From Salinisphaera hydrothermalis (lineage in GTDB: Bacteria > Pseudomonadota > Gammaproteobacteria > Nevskiales > Salinisphaeraceae), in the NCBI RefSeq assembly GCF_040361195.1, contig NZ_APNE01000001.1: a stretch of 64,000 nucleotides of DNA. The stretch is one strand, 5' to 3'. A program made the position numbers and the translations under genes. The number at the start of each line of letters is the position of its first letter. The first letter of the stretch is position 1. Below the pieces are notes generated by a model. It was not told the origin of the DNA, ran no database searches, and worked only from the letters and a program-made list of their open reading frames with translations. Below are positions 1 through 7,804 of this stretch, in pieces.

Positions 1-198
1 TTCGCGGTCGGTTACGACGCCATCAAGGCGGGCTGCTACTACGGCTCAGTTGTGCAATCGCCTGTGGAGGATGCCCGGAATGCGTTGAAAATGGCGGTGA
101 AAGTCGCTGAAGGACAGAGTGTGCCCAAGACCTCGTACATCGATACGCCTTCGATCACCAAGAACAACATAGACAAGCACCAGCGGCCTGTTTTTTAA
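1..198 (+). CDS. Periplasmic sugar-binding protein of ABC importer, C-terminal end (partial)
   Basis: The reading frame is open from base 1 and ends at TAA 196-198, giving the last 65 residues of a protein that begins outside the window. The text (GYDAIKAG near the start, then a run leading to SYIDTPSITKNNID) looks like the C-terminal lobe of type I periplasmic sugar-binding proteins (RbsB class), in which the hinge strand is followed by a short tail. The RbsA-type ATPase 60 bp downstream supports this: binding protein and double ATPase are normally co-transcribed. The ligand cannot be named from this fragment. Confidence 0.75.
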   Translation, partial: FAVGYDAIKAGCYYGSVVQSPVEDARNALKMAVKVAEGQSVPKTSYIDTPSITKNNIDKHQRPVF

Positions 199-258
199 GG
201 CGACCAGCGGAGCCAGGTGGCCCTGGCAGCTCCACACGATTTGCGAGGTAGGTGAGAG

Positions 259-1785
259 ATGAATGCAAATGCCGCAGAGGCGGTCGCTTCACCGACGCCG
301 GAGTATGTCCTCGAGGTGTCGCGAGTCATCAAGACTTTCCCTGGCGTCAAGGCGCTCGACGAGGTGAGCTTCGATATCAAGCCCGGCGAGGTTCATGCCC
401 TGGTCGGCGAAAACGGCGCGGGAAAGTCGACCCTGATGAAGGTTCTGGCCGGAAACTATAAACCGGACGGCGGCACCATTCGGCATATGGGCGAACCGGT
501 TCGGCACAACAATCCGCTTGAGGCCAAGGAACGGGGCATTCTGCTGATTCATCAGGAGCTTTCGCTCGTGCCGGAGTTGTCGGTCGCCGAAAACATATAT
601 CTGGGCAGCATGCCGTTGAAGAGCTTCGGGCGGGTCGACTGGCGCGCGCTCAACGAGCAGACGAACCGCGTACTGGAAGATATGCACTGTGGTTTTCGCG
701 CCAGCGACATCGTGGGCGATTTGTCGATCGCGAAACAGCAGATGGTGGAGATCGCACGTGCCGATGCCTTCCACTGCAACGTGGTCATCTTCGACGAGCC
801 CACCGCATCGCTGACCGACCAGGAGAAAGAGGCGCTGTTCGAGACGATCAGAAAGCTGAAGGCGCGCGGCGTCGGCATCGTCTATATCTCGCACAAGATG
901 AGCGAGATCTTCGAGATCACCGATCGTATAACGGTTTTACGAGACGGAAAGACGCAGGGGACGATGAATACGGCGGAGACGAACGCCGACGATGTCACTC
1001 ACCGCATGATCGGCCGCTCTCTGGATTCGTACTTCGAACGCGCCGAGTCGAGCCCGGGAGAGGAGTTGCTCAAGGTTGAGGGGCTGACCATCAAGGGGCT
1101 TATCGAGGACATCAGCTTCGATATAAGGGCCGGCGAGGTCGTCGGCATGTACGGCCTCGTCGGCGCGGGGCGCTCCGAGGTGGCCGAGACCATTTTCGGC
1201 ATTCGCAAGCCGGATGCCGGCACCATTTTCTGGCGTGGTCAGCCGCAGCAGATCACCAGTCCGCATGCCGCGATGAAACTCGGCATCGGTCTGGTGCCCG
1301 AGGACCGCAAGGGCCAGGGCCTGGTGCTGGGCATGGGCGGGCGCGACAACACAACGCTGCCGTTGGTGAACGAGCTCAATGTGTTCGGGTTCATGCAGCG
1401 CGGAAGGGAAACGGCGCTGTTCGACCACTACAAGAAGCAGCTGCAGATTCGAACCACCGGGCCCAAACAGCCCGTAGTCAACCTCAGCGGTGGAAACCAG
1501 CAGAAATTCGTGATCGCCAAATGGCTGGCAACCAAGCCCAAGCTGCTGATCCTGGATGAGCCGACGCGTGGCATCGACGTCGGCTCGAAGTCGGAGATTC
1601 ACAAGCTCATCGCCCGGCTGGCCGAGGAAGGCTTGGCCGTACTGGTCATATCGTCGGAAATGCCGGAAATCATGGGGGTGAGCCAACGCATCCTCACGAT
1701 GGCTGACGGGCGTCTCACCGGTAATTTCGACCACGAGGACGTGACCGAAGACAAGCTTCTGAATGCCGCGTCACCTCGAGAATGA
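259..1785 (+). CDS. Sugar ABC importer ATP-binding protein, RbsA/MglA/XylG type
   Basis: This 508-residue protein has two fused ABC domains, the layout of ribose/galactose/xylose-type importers. The first domain has Walker A GENGAGKST at about 50-58, an unusual signature LSIAKQQ at 155 and Walker B VVIFDEP at 175. The second has the degenerate P-loop GLVGAGRSE (about 299) typical of the family, signature LSGGNQQK at 409 and Walker B LLILDEP at 429. It powers sugar uptake at the inner membrane. A purine-rich ribosome site (AGGTAGGTGAGAG) supports the ATG at 259. The binding protein is just upstream, but no RbsC-type permease follows; it is either upstream of the window or elsewhere. Substrate is unknown; neighbouring dehydrogenases suggest a sugar or polyol. 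Confidence 0.9.
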   Translation: MNANAAEAVASPTPEYVLEVSRVIKTFPGVKALDEVSFDIKPGEVHALVGENGAGKSTLMKVLAGNYKPDGGTIRHMGEPVRHNNPLEAKERGILLIHQELSLVPELSVAENIYLGSMPLKSFGRVDWRALNEQTNRVLEDMHCGFRASDIVGDLSIAKQQMVEIARADAFHCNVVIFDEPTASLTDQEKEALFETIRKLKARGVGIVYISHKMSEIFEITDRITVLRDGKTQGTMNTAETNADDVTHRMIGRSLDSYFERAESSPGEELLKVEGLTIKGLIEDISFDIRAGEVVGMYGLVGAGRSEVAETIFGIRKPDAGTIFWRGQPQQITSPHAAMKLGIGLVPEDRKGQGLVLGMGGRDNTTLPLVNELNVFGFMQRGRETALFDHYKKQLQIRTTGPKQPVVNLSGGNQQKFVIAKWLATKPKLLILDEPTRGIDVGSKSEIHKLIARLAEEGLAVLVISSEMPEIMGVSQRILTMADGRLTGNFDHEDVTEDKLLNAASPRE

Positions 1786-2245
1786 GCTGGCTCGATTTGC
1801 CAAGCCGCGCTGCGTTGATACACCTACGCGGCCGTAGGTTCCTGCCCCGCGGGGTGCACACTTCAAGTACGCACAGGCAGGGCTGACCGGGGCCAGACGC
1901 AACGATCGGCTAGCGCCGTAAAGACGTTGTTCGGGTTGGGTTTTGATGGGCCGGTATTCGAAGTCGCCGAGCAAATCCGTTAGAGCCAACGCTGAGGCGA
2001 CCCAAGCAGAGCGGGTGCTCGTTGTTTGATCGGTCGACGTCGGAGTGGCGCGGGCGTCGGGCGCCGACTGGCGTGGCGGCGACACGCCTGTCGTGTTTCG
2101 TCGGCGCCGGGAAAAATCGCCTGCGAGTCGTCATGGTGACCCGGAAAGCGGCGTATGACCGCCGCGTGACGAGTCCTTCGGATCGGCAATCTGTTCATGC
2201 CGGGTGCGGGCTTAATCGCGGTCTAAGATCAGGGAATTCCTAACG
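1786..2245. other. Intergenic region, 460 bp, no gene recognised
   Basis: This stretch separates the ATPase gene from the Gfo/Idh/MocA gene. All frames give only short Arg-rich translations without family resemblance. I looked for the remains of an RbsC permease, expected here from usual gene order, and saw no hydrophobic run that would support one. A promoter for the downstream gene probably lies in the last 100 bp, but no convincing -35/-10 pair stands out. Confidence 0.5.
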
Positions 2246-3382
2246 ATGAACGTAACCAAGAAGAAGCCTGTGCGGATCGGGCTGGTCGGAGCCGGGTTCA
2301 TGGGCAAATGTCACGCAAACGCCTTTCGCGCGGTGGACGGACTGTTCGATCTGCCCGTCACACCACGTTTGGAATTGCTGGCAGATATGGACGATGCGAG
2401 CGCCGCATCGGCAGCCTCCGCTCTGGGTTTTCGTCGATCGACGGGCGATTGGACAGCGCTCGTCGCCGATCCCGACGTCGATATCGTTGCTATCACGGCC
2501 CCGAACAAGTTGCACGAGCCGATTGCGGTTGCGGCCGCACAAGCGGGCAAGGCCGTCTACTGCGAAAAGCCGTTGTCGACCACGCTGGCATCGGCGGAGC
2601 GGATGCGCGATGCCGTCGCGGAGGCTGGCGTGGTCAATCTCGTGGGGTTCAACTTTCTCTGCAACCCGATGGTTCGGCTGGCCCGCGAGTTGATACAAGG
2701 CGGCGAAATCGGTGACGTCACCGCTTTTCGCGGGCGTCATGCTGAGAACTACATGGCCCGCGCTGACGCGCCGCATTCGTTTCGTACGGACCCGGAAGGC
2801 GGGGGCGCACTGGCAGACATCGGCAGCCATATTCTGTCCATGGCTCGGTATGTGCTGGGCCCGATTGTCTCGGTTTGTGGGTCCACAGCGACAATTCATC
2901 CCGAGCGCCCGCTCTGCGCGGGTTCGAACGAGACGGCGCCGGTTCGAGTCGACGACCACGCGCAGGCACTGTTGTGGTTCGAGGGCGGACAGCTCGGCAG
3001 CGTCGAAGCCAACTGGGCAGCGACGGGACGAACCATGGATCTGTCATTCGAAGTGACCGGCACGCACGGCGCGATAAGTTTCAGCCAGGAGCGAATGAAC
3101 GAACTGCTGGTCTACCGCTCGGGAGGGGCTGCGGGACAGCAGGGTTTCACGCGGATTGAAGCGGGTCCGGCGCATGTGCCTTACGGCCGATTCTGCCCGG
3201 CGCCGGGTCATCACCTGGGGTTCAACGATCTCAAGGTCATAGAGGTGGCAGGGCTGCTCCAAGCCTATGCGACCAATGGGCAGGCGTTTCCGGATTTCGC
3301 CGAAGCCTATGCCGTCCAGGCCACGGTCGAAGCCATTCATGCCTCTTCCCGGCAGATCACCCCCACGAACGTGAACCGGTGA
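2246..3382 (+). CDS. Gfo/Idh/MocA family NAD(P)-dependent oxidoreductase
   Basis: The 378-residue protein opens with a Rossmann fold: IGLVGAGFMG at about 11-20 is the dinucleotide loop. The family signature EKP sits at 107-109, where the Lys is the usual catalytic residue, and DIGSH at 191-195 supplies the conserved Asp/His pair of the sugar-dehydrogenase subgroup. Length is normal for inositol 2-dehydrogenase and related sugar dehydrogenases (330-390). The likely role is oxidation of a hydroxyl of a cyclic sugar, inositol or sugar acid in the cytoplasm. The neighbouring RbsA-type importer is a common partner of such enzymes. The exact substrate cannot be read from sequence. Confidence 0.88.
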   Translation: MNVTKKKPVRIGLVGAGFMGKCHANAFRAVDGLFDLPVTPRLELLADMDDASAASAASALGFRRSTGDWTALVADPDVDIVAITAPNKLHEPIAVAAAQAGKAVYCEKPLSTTLASAERMRDAVAEAGVVNLVGFNFLCNPMVRLARELIQGGEIGDVTAFRGRHAENYMARADAPHSFRTDPEGGGALADIGSHILSMARYVLGPIVSVCGSTATIHPERPLCAGSNETAPVRVDDHAQALLWFEGGQLGSVEANWAATGRTMDLSFEVTGTHGAISFSQERMNELLVYRSGGAAGQQGFTRIEAGPAHVPYGRFCPAPGHHLGFNDLKVIEVAGLLQAYATNGQAFPDFAEAYAVQATVEAIHASSRQITPTNVNR

Positions 3383-4101
3383 GCCAGCCGGGCAGCTCAG
3401 TGTGTGCCAATACCCGCACTCGACCATGCACGATGGCACGCTCGCAAGCGATTCGTAGACGCGGTGTCAGTATTGCCTTTGTAATGAGCACTGGTTATTC
3501 GCTGCCGGCGCGGTCAGCCGCATGGCGGGACAAGCGCGTCGGCAACGCGTCGCCGCTTATATGGCCGCCAAGCTGAAACCGCCCGGCTCCGGGTAGGTCC
3601 GCAGGGCGTCGCAATCGCTTTTCTGATCGCGCCGAACACGACGGTCGCATGGTGTGGTGGCGGGCGTACGTGGCGTTCGATCGCGTGGCGGGGGCGTTAT
3701 TCGCCCGACAAGATGACGATGCCGCCCGTGCAGTGGCGACAGTCGCACCACGAACCGTGGAAATAGGCGGAGTCGAATGACTGCCCCATGGTCATCCTCC
3801 GCGCGTCGTCGACCAGCTTCCCCGAAGCGAACCCCTGCACCCGATGCGATGGCTCTCTGCATTCAACGGTAACGAGTCACGCAAAACCACAAGAAATCTT
3901 CGGTTTCCGTTCGTTGCGTTTGGTATGGGGTGCAGAGGGGAATTACGGCGCGTTTCGAGAGTACCCAGAATGAACTTGTTCGTTTCGAACTTCCTGCTTG
4001 TTGCGAGCCGGCGTGTCGAAGCTTTCAATGGTAATCCGAGCTTCCCCACGCTGTTTTTCGTTAAAAAAATCGGGGAACCCAGATACCAGAGGAGTGTTTA
4101 A
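3383..4101. other. Intergenic region, 719 bp, with one minus-strand small ORF
   Basis: No long gene is supported between the Gfo/Idh/MocA and SDR genes. The left part is GC-rich; bases from about 3880 to 4100 are clearly more AT-rich and probably carry the promoter and leader of the cluster that starts at 4102. On the minus strand, a 30-32 codon reading frame with a good ribosome site lies at 3697-3795 and is listed separately. Other frames give Arg-rich translations with no recognisable domain. Confidence 0.5.
3697..3795 (-). CDS. Candidate small Cys-rich protein with a CxCxxC motif (30-32 aa)
   Basis: On the minus strand GGAGG (just right of 3795) precedes two in-frame ATGs. The one at 3789 is six bases after the GGAGG and is the better start; that at 3795 abuts it. 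The peptide contains WCDCRHCTGG, so three cysteines and a histidine fall within six residues, followed by a hydrophobic IVIL tail and stop TAA at 3697-3699. Such a cluster suggests metal binding or a modified-peptide precursor, but it matches no family I can name. It is divergent from the SDR cluster across an AT-rich spacer. It could be chance: only 99 bp and no homology evidence. Confidence 0.35.
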   Translation of the reverse strand: MTMGQSFDSAYFHGSWCDCRHCTGGIVILSGE

Positions 4102-4905
4102 ATGACCAAAAGATTGGCGGGAAAAAACTGTCTCATCACGGGTGCCGCTCAGGGCATGGGCGCCGCGGTAGCCGAGCATTACGCCGCGCAGGGTGCGAAC
4201 GTCTGTGTCGCCGATCTGAATATTGACGGGTGCAACGAAGTCGTCGAACGGATCGAGGCCAATGGCGGGCGTGCCATTGCCGCCAAGCTCGACGTGAGCA
4301 ACCGGTCCGAAGTCGCATCGGCGGTGCAGGCGACGGTCGAGGCTTTCGGCAGTCTCAATCTCATTCTGAATAATGCGGGCATCAACAAGCCATTGATGTT
4401 TTTGGATATTACAGAAGAGAACTGGAACCAGATCATGAAGGTCAACGCGCTCGGCGTGCTGATCTGCATGCAGGAAGCGGCTAAACAGATGATTGCCCAG
4501 GGCAAGGATAACGGGCCTTACAAGATCATCAACGTCGGCTCGATTCTGTCGCGTGAAGTGTTCGATGACGTGGTCCCTTACAGCTGCTCGAAGCACGCGG
4601 TACTGGCCATGATCAAGGGCGGCGCAAAGGCGCTGGCCGAACACAACATCACGGTCAATGGCTATGGGCCGGGCGTGGTGCGTACCGAACTGTGGGAACA
4701 GCTGGACAAGGATCTGGTCGCGATCGGAAAGTTCGAGAAAGAAGGCGAATCCATGGATTCGCTTGCCGAAAACATGATTCTCATGAAGAGATACTCTTAT
4801 CCCGAGGATATTCTCGGTACGGCGGCTTTTCTTGCGGCCAGCCCGGATTCCGACTACATGACCGGACAATTGTTGATGATCGACGGGGGTATGGTCATTC
4901 AGTAA
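4102..4905 (+). CDS. Short-chain dehydrogenase/reductase (SDR), diol or acetoin-type candidate
   Basis: A classical SDR of 267 residues. The cofactor loop TGAAQGMG is at 13-20, NNAG at 90-93, and the catalytic Ser147-Tyr160-Lys164 set is intact (VPYSCSK). Asp39 at the end of strand two points to NAD(H). An AGAGGAG ribosome site lies just before the ATG. Overall it is like polyol, glucose and acetoin/butanediol dehydrogenases of the family. It is the first gene of a cluster that continues with an M24-fold protein and a full E1/E2/E3 complex, so it probably oxidises an alcohol to the keto compound that the complex cleaves. That role is inference; the fold and catalytic residues are seen directly. 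Confidence 0.88.
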   Translation: MTKRLAGKNCLITGAAQGMGAAVAEHYAAQGANVCVADLNIDGCNEVVERIEANGGRAIAAKLDVSNRSEVASAVQATVEAFGSLNLILNNAGINKPLMFLDITEENWNQIMKVNALGVLICMQEAAKQMIAQGKDNGPYKIINVGSILSREVFDDVVPYSCSKHAVLAMIKGGAKALAEHNITVNGYGPGVVRTELWEQLDKDLVAIGKFEKEGESMDSLAENMILMKRYSYPEDILGTAAFLAASPDSDYMTGQLLMIDGGMVIQ

Positions 4906-4944
4906 GTCCGAAAAATTGGAACGTGCGACGAGAGGAGCCCGATC

Positions 4945-6249
4945 ATGACAAATTCAAGAGAATTCACGATGCCTGAAAGCCAGAGCGAGGACATTCTCCC
5001 GCGCTGGAATTGGAGCCGGCCGATCGACGCGCCGGGCCGCATGGCGGTCGATTTCGAGGAACGAGTCGATTTCAAACGTTTGCACCGCTACCGGCTGGCG
5101 CGCGTCCGGCAAGCGCTTGCAGACTCCGATATCGGCGCGATTCTCTGCTTCGACAACAACAATATTCGTTATCTGACCAGCAGCGTTATCGGCGAGTGGA
5201 CGCGAGACAAGTTCTGCCGGTACGCGTTGTTCACGGGCGACTCGGATCCCTATCTATGGGATTTCGGTTCGGCGGCAGCACATCACCGAATCTATGCACC
5301 TTGGCTGGACGATGATCATTGCCGTGCCGGAATGCTCGGCCTGCGTGGTGCGGTCGAGCCTGATGCCGGCCTGTTCCGTAACGCGGCGAAGGAAATCGCG
5401 GACCTTCTGAGGACCGAAGGTCTGGCGAGCGCGCCCGTCGGTGTGGACATCGTCGAACCGCCGATGCTGTTCGCGCTGCAGGCGGAAGGGCTGGATGTCC
5501 GCGACGTGCAACAGGTCATGCTCGATGCACGTCAGATCAAGAGCAAGGACGAGATCATCCTGCTCAATCAGGCGGCTTCGATGGTGGACGGCGCTTATCA
5601 GCTCATAGCGGATGAACTCAAGCCGGGTAAGCGCGAAAACGAAATGGTGGCAATCGCCAATAAGTTTCTCTACGAAAACGGTTCGGACGATGTCGAGGCA
5701 ATCAATGCCGTCTCGGGAGAGCGTTGCAACCCGCATCCGCACAACTTCACCGATCGCATGTACCGGCCCGGCGACCAGGCATTCTTCGACGTGATCCAGT
5801 CGTACATGGGTTATCGGACCTGCTACTACCGAACGCTGAATGTCGGCAAGTACACGACCGCGCAGGCCGACGCCTATCGCCAATGTCGTGAATGGATCGA
5901 CAACGCGATCGACCTCGTCAGGCCCGGGGTGACCACGGACAAGATCGCCGCGGTTTGGCCGCGTGCCCAGGATTTTGGATTCAGTTCCGAGATGGAAGCA
6001 TTCGGGCTCCAGTTCGGCCACGGCCTTGGCCTCGCGCTGCATGAACGCCCGATCATCAGTCGACTTGTGTCGTTCGATAATCCGTTCGAATTGCAGGAAG
6101 GCATGGTGTTCGCGCTTGAAACCTACTGTCCTGCAGCCGACGGCAACGGCGCGGCGCGAATCGAAGAAGAGGTTGTCGTCACCGCGGACGGCTGCCGCGT
6201 GATTACGCTGTTCCCGGCACAGGAACTGTTCGTCGCCAATGCGTACTAG
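4945..6249 (+). CDS. M24-fold hydrolase/lyase (creatinase/DddP/Xaa-Pro peptidase-like), altered metal site
   Basis: The 434-residue protein has the creatinase-type two-domain layout: an N-terminal domain with NIRYLTSS (about 73-80) and a C-terminal pita-bread domain. Of the five metal ligands of active M24 enzymes, Asp282 (AFFDV), His359 (FGHGLG), Glu392 (ALETY) and Glu407 (RIEEE) are present. The second Asp, expected 11 residues after the first, is Cys293 (RTCYYRT). The N-terminal pattern is also like the DMSP lyase DddP, but this protein lacks that enzyme's extra Asp. It may be a non-peptidase using another metal, or non-metal chemistry like creatinase. It lies 39 bp after the SDR gene, in the same cluster. 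Function is unknown. Confidence 0.8.
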   Translation: MTNSREFTMPESQSEDILPRWNWSRPIDAPGRMAVDFEERVDFKRLHRYRLARVRQALADSDIGAILCFDNNNIRYLTSSVIGEWTRDKFCRYALFTGDSDPYLWDFGSAAAHHRIYAPWLDDDHCRAGMLGLRGAVEPDAGLFRNAAKEIADLLRTEGLASAPVGVDIVEPPMLFALQAEGLDVRDVQQVMLDARQIKSKDEIILLNQAASMVDGAYQLIADELKPGKRENEMVAIANKFLYENGSDDVEAINAVSGERCNPHPHNFTDRMYRPGDQAFFDVIQSYMGYRTCYYRTLNVGKYTTAQADAYRQCREWIDNAIDLVRPGVTTDKIAAVWPRAQDFGFSSEMEAFGLQFGHGLGLALHERPIISRLVSFDNPFELQEGMVFALETYCPAADGNGAARIEEEVVVTADGCRVITLFPAQELFVANAY

Positions 6250-6282
6250 GTGCTGTTTTCGTTGTTTCGAAGGAGGTCGCTA

Positions 6283-6663
6283 ATGCCGTCCTACGTGTAT
6301 GAATCGGTCGAGCGCCCAAGTGTGCGCTACGAGTTCCTGCAAGGGCTCAACGAGGCCCGTTTGACTCATCATCCTGAAACCGGCGAAGCGCTTAGGTATG
6401 TGATTGCCGGCGGGGTGGCGATTCGCACCACTGGCCTCAAGCGCAGCACCCAGGTCAACAAGCGTCTGCCTGCCGCTACCGCCTGCGGGTGTGCCTCGAA
6501 TGCGGCGCTTGCGAGCGCCGTGTTGAATACGAGCGCCAAGGCGCCGCCGCGGTATACCGCTTCGAAAGCCGCGCGCGTGGCTGGCTCGTCGGCCGCGGGC
6601 GCCCACCACGGCCATGACGCAGGTCACGGCGGCGGCTGCTGTCACGGCCACGGCCACAAGTAA
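6283..6663 (+). CDS. FmdB-like small protein without zinc-ribbon cysteines, His/Cys-rich tail
   Basis: AAGGAGG lies six bases before the ATG at 6283, fixing the start and giving 126 residues. The first 47 residues follow the FmdB/CxxC zinc-ribbon pattern (MPxYxY, then an LQ and PLT-like stretch, then VIxGG), but the two CxxC pairs are replaced: ESVERPS and HPETG stand where cysteines are expected. The middle is Ala-rich with CGC at 68-70. The tail is His/Gly-rich with a Cys pair (HHGHDAGHGGGCCHGHGHK), which would bind metal. Genes of this family often sit in amide or acid catabolic operons. Here it lies between the M24 and E1 genes, so it may deliver or sense metal; that is inference. Confidence 0.7.
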   Translation: MPSYVYESVERPSVRYEFLQGLNEARLTHHPETGEALRYVIAGGVAIRTTGLKRSTQVNKRLPAATACGCASNAALASAVLNTSAKAPPRYTASKAARVAGSSAAGAHHGHDAGHGGGCCHGHGHK

Positions 6664-6804
6664 CGGACTGTATCCGGTTTTTATTGTTTTAGAACCTTGG
6701 CAGCCGCACGAGATCTGGATTCGACGATTCGCTGAATGTTCGGTCAGCATCGGCGAGCTTCTGTTGCGGCGGTCTGATTCGAGTTCAAGCAGCTGAAGAG
6801 AGGC

Positions 6805-7794
6805 ATGATGGCCGCTGTAACTAAAGACGACTGCGAGCGTTATCTCCACATTTATCGTCAGATGCGTCGCATCCGGGCATTCGAGGATAACGCCAACCAG
6901 CTATATCTCGCCGGAAAGATGCAAGGTTTGACGCATATGTCTTCGGGCCAGGAAGCGGCTGAAGTGGGCGTATGCGAAGCACTGAAGAGTAGCGATTACA
7001 TCACCTCGACCCATCGAGGGCATGGCCATTGCGTAGCCAAGGGTGCGCATTTCCGGGAAATGTTCTGCGAACTGCTTGGCAAGGTGGAAGGTTACTGTCG
7101 CGGCAAAGGCGGCTCGATGCACATTGCCGATCAGGAAAACGGCAACCTCGGGGCCAATGCGATCGTCGGTGGGTCCGCCGGCATTGCGACAGGCGCTGCG
7201 CTCACATCCAAGCTTCTGAATAAACAGAACGTGGCGGTCTGCTTTTTCGGGGATGGCGCGCTCGGCCAGGGGTTGCTCTACGAAGTCATGAATATGGCAT
7301 CGCTCTGGGCGTTGCCGGTGATCTATGTCTGCGAGAACAACCTCTATGGCGAGTACACCCATGTGTCCGAGATGGCGGCCGGGGACTTGTGCGCCCGGGC
7401 TACGGCGTTCGGCATCGAGGCCCATGAATTGGATGGCCAGGATGTGATGGCGGTCAATTCGCTGGCCGAAAAGTTGGTGGCCCGAGCGCGGGCCGGGGAA
7501 GGACCGTTCTTCGTTGTGCTCAACACGTATCGCTACCACGGCCACCACGTGGGCGACATCAATCGCACGTATTACCGGAGCAAGGAAGAAGAGTCGGACT
7601 GGAAAGACAATCGCGACCCGATCGTGCTGTTTGGTACGTGGCTGTGCGAGCAGAAGATCGCAACGGACGAAGAACTCGAAGCAATCAACGAGCAGGTGCA
7701 GTCCGATGCCAAGGCAGCGGTGGAGTATGCCCTGCAAGCCCCGTACCCCGACTTGTCCGAAGTGGACAAGCATGTCTACGCGGCAAACGCGTAA
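6805..7794 (+). CDS. ThDP-dependent E1 alpha subunit, acetoin dehydrogenase/2-oxoacid dehydrogenase type
   Basis: This 329-residue protein has the E1 alpha pattern: HRGHGH at 70-75, RGKGGSMH at 99-106 and the thiamine diphosphate motif starting GDG at 149-151 and ending at the Asn pair 179-180 (CENNLYGEY). The HMSSGQEA and STHRGHGH text resembles AcoA of acetoin dehydrogenase and PdhA more than branched-chain E1. With E1 beta it decarboxylates or cleaves a keto substrate and passes the acyl group to lipoyl-E2. GAGAGG precedes paired ATGs at 6805 and 6808; either may be used. E1 beta follows after 10 bp, so the subunits are co-translated. Substrate cannot be assigned from sequence. Confidence 0.92.
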   Translation: MMAAVTKDDCERYLHIYRQMRRIRAFEDNANQLYLAGKMQGLTHMSSGQEAAEVGVCEALKSSDYITSTHRGHGHCVAKGAHFREMFCELLGKVEGYCRGKGGSMHIADQENGNLGANAIVGGSAGIATGAALTSKLLNKQNVAVCFFGDGALGQGLLYEVMNMASLWALPVIYVCENNLYGEYTHVSEMAAGDLCARATAFGIEAHELDGQDVMAVNSLAEKLVARARAGEGPFFVVLNTYRYHGHHVGDINRTYYRSKEEESDWKDNRDPIVLFGTWLCEQKIATDEELEAINEQVQSDAKAAVEYALQAPYPDLSEVDKHVYAANA

Positions 7795-7804
7795 GAGGAA
7801 TATC

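Noticed and set aside
1786..2245. Decayed permease gene
   Set aside because: No hydrophobic stretches or conserved permease words in any frame.
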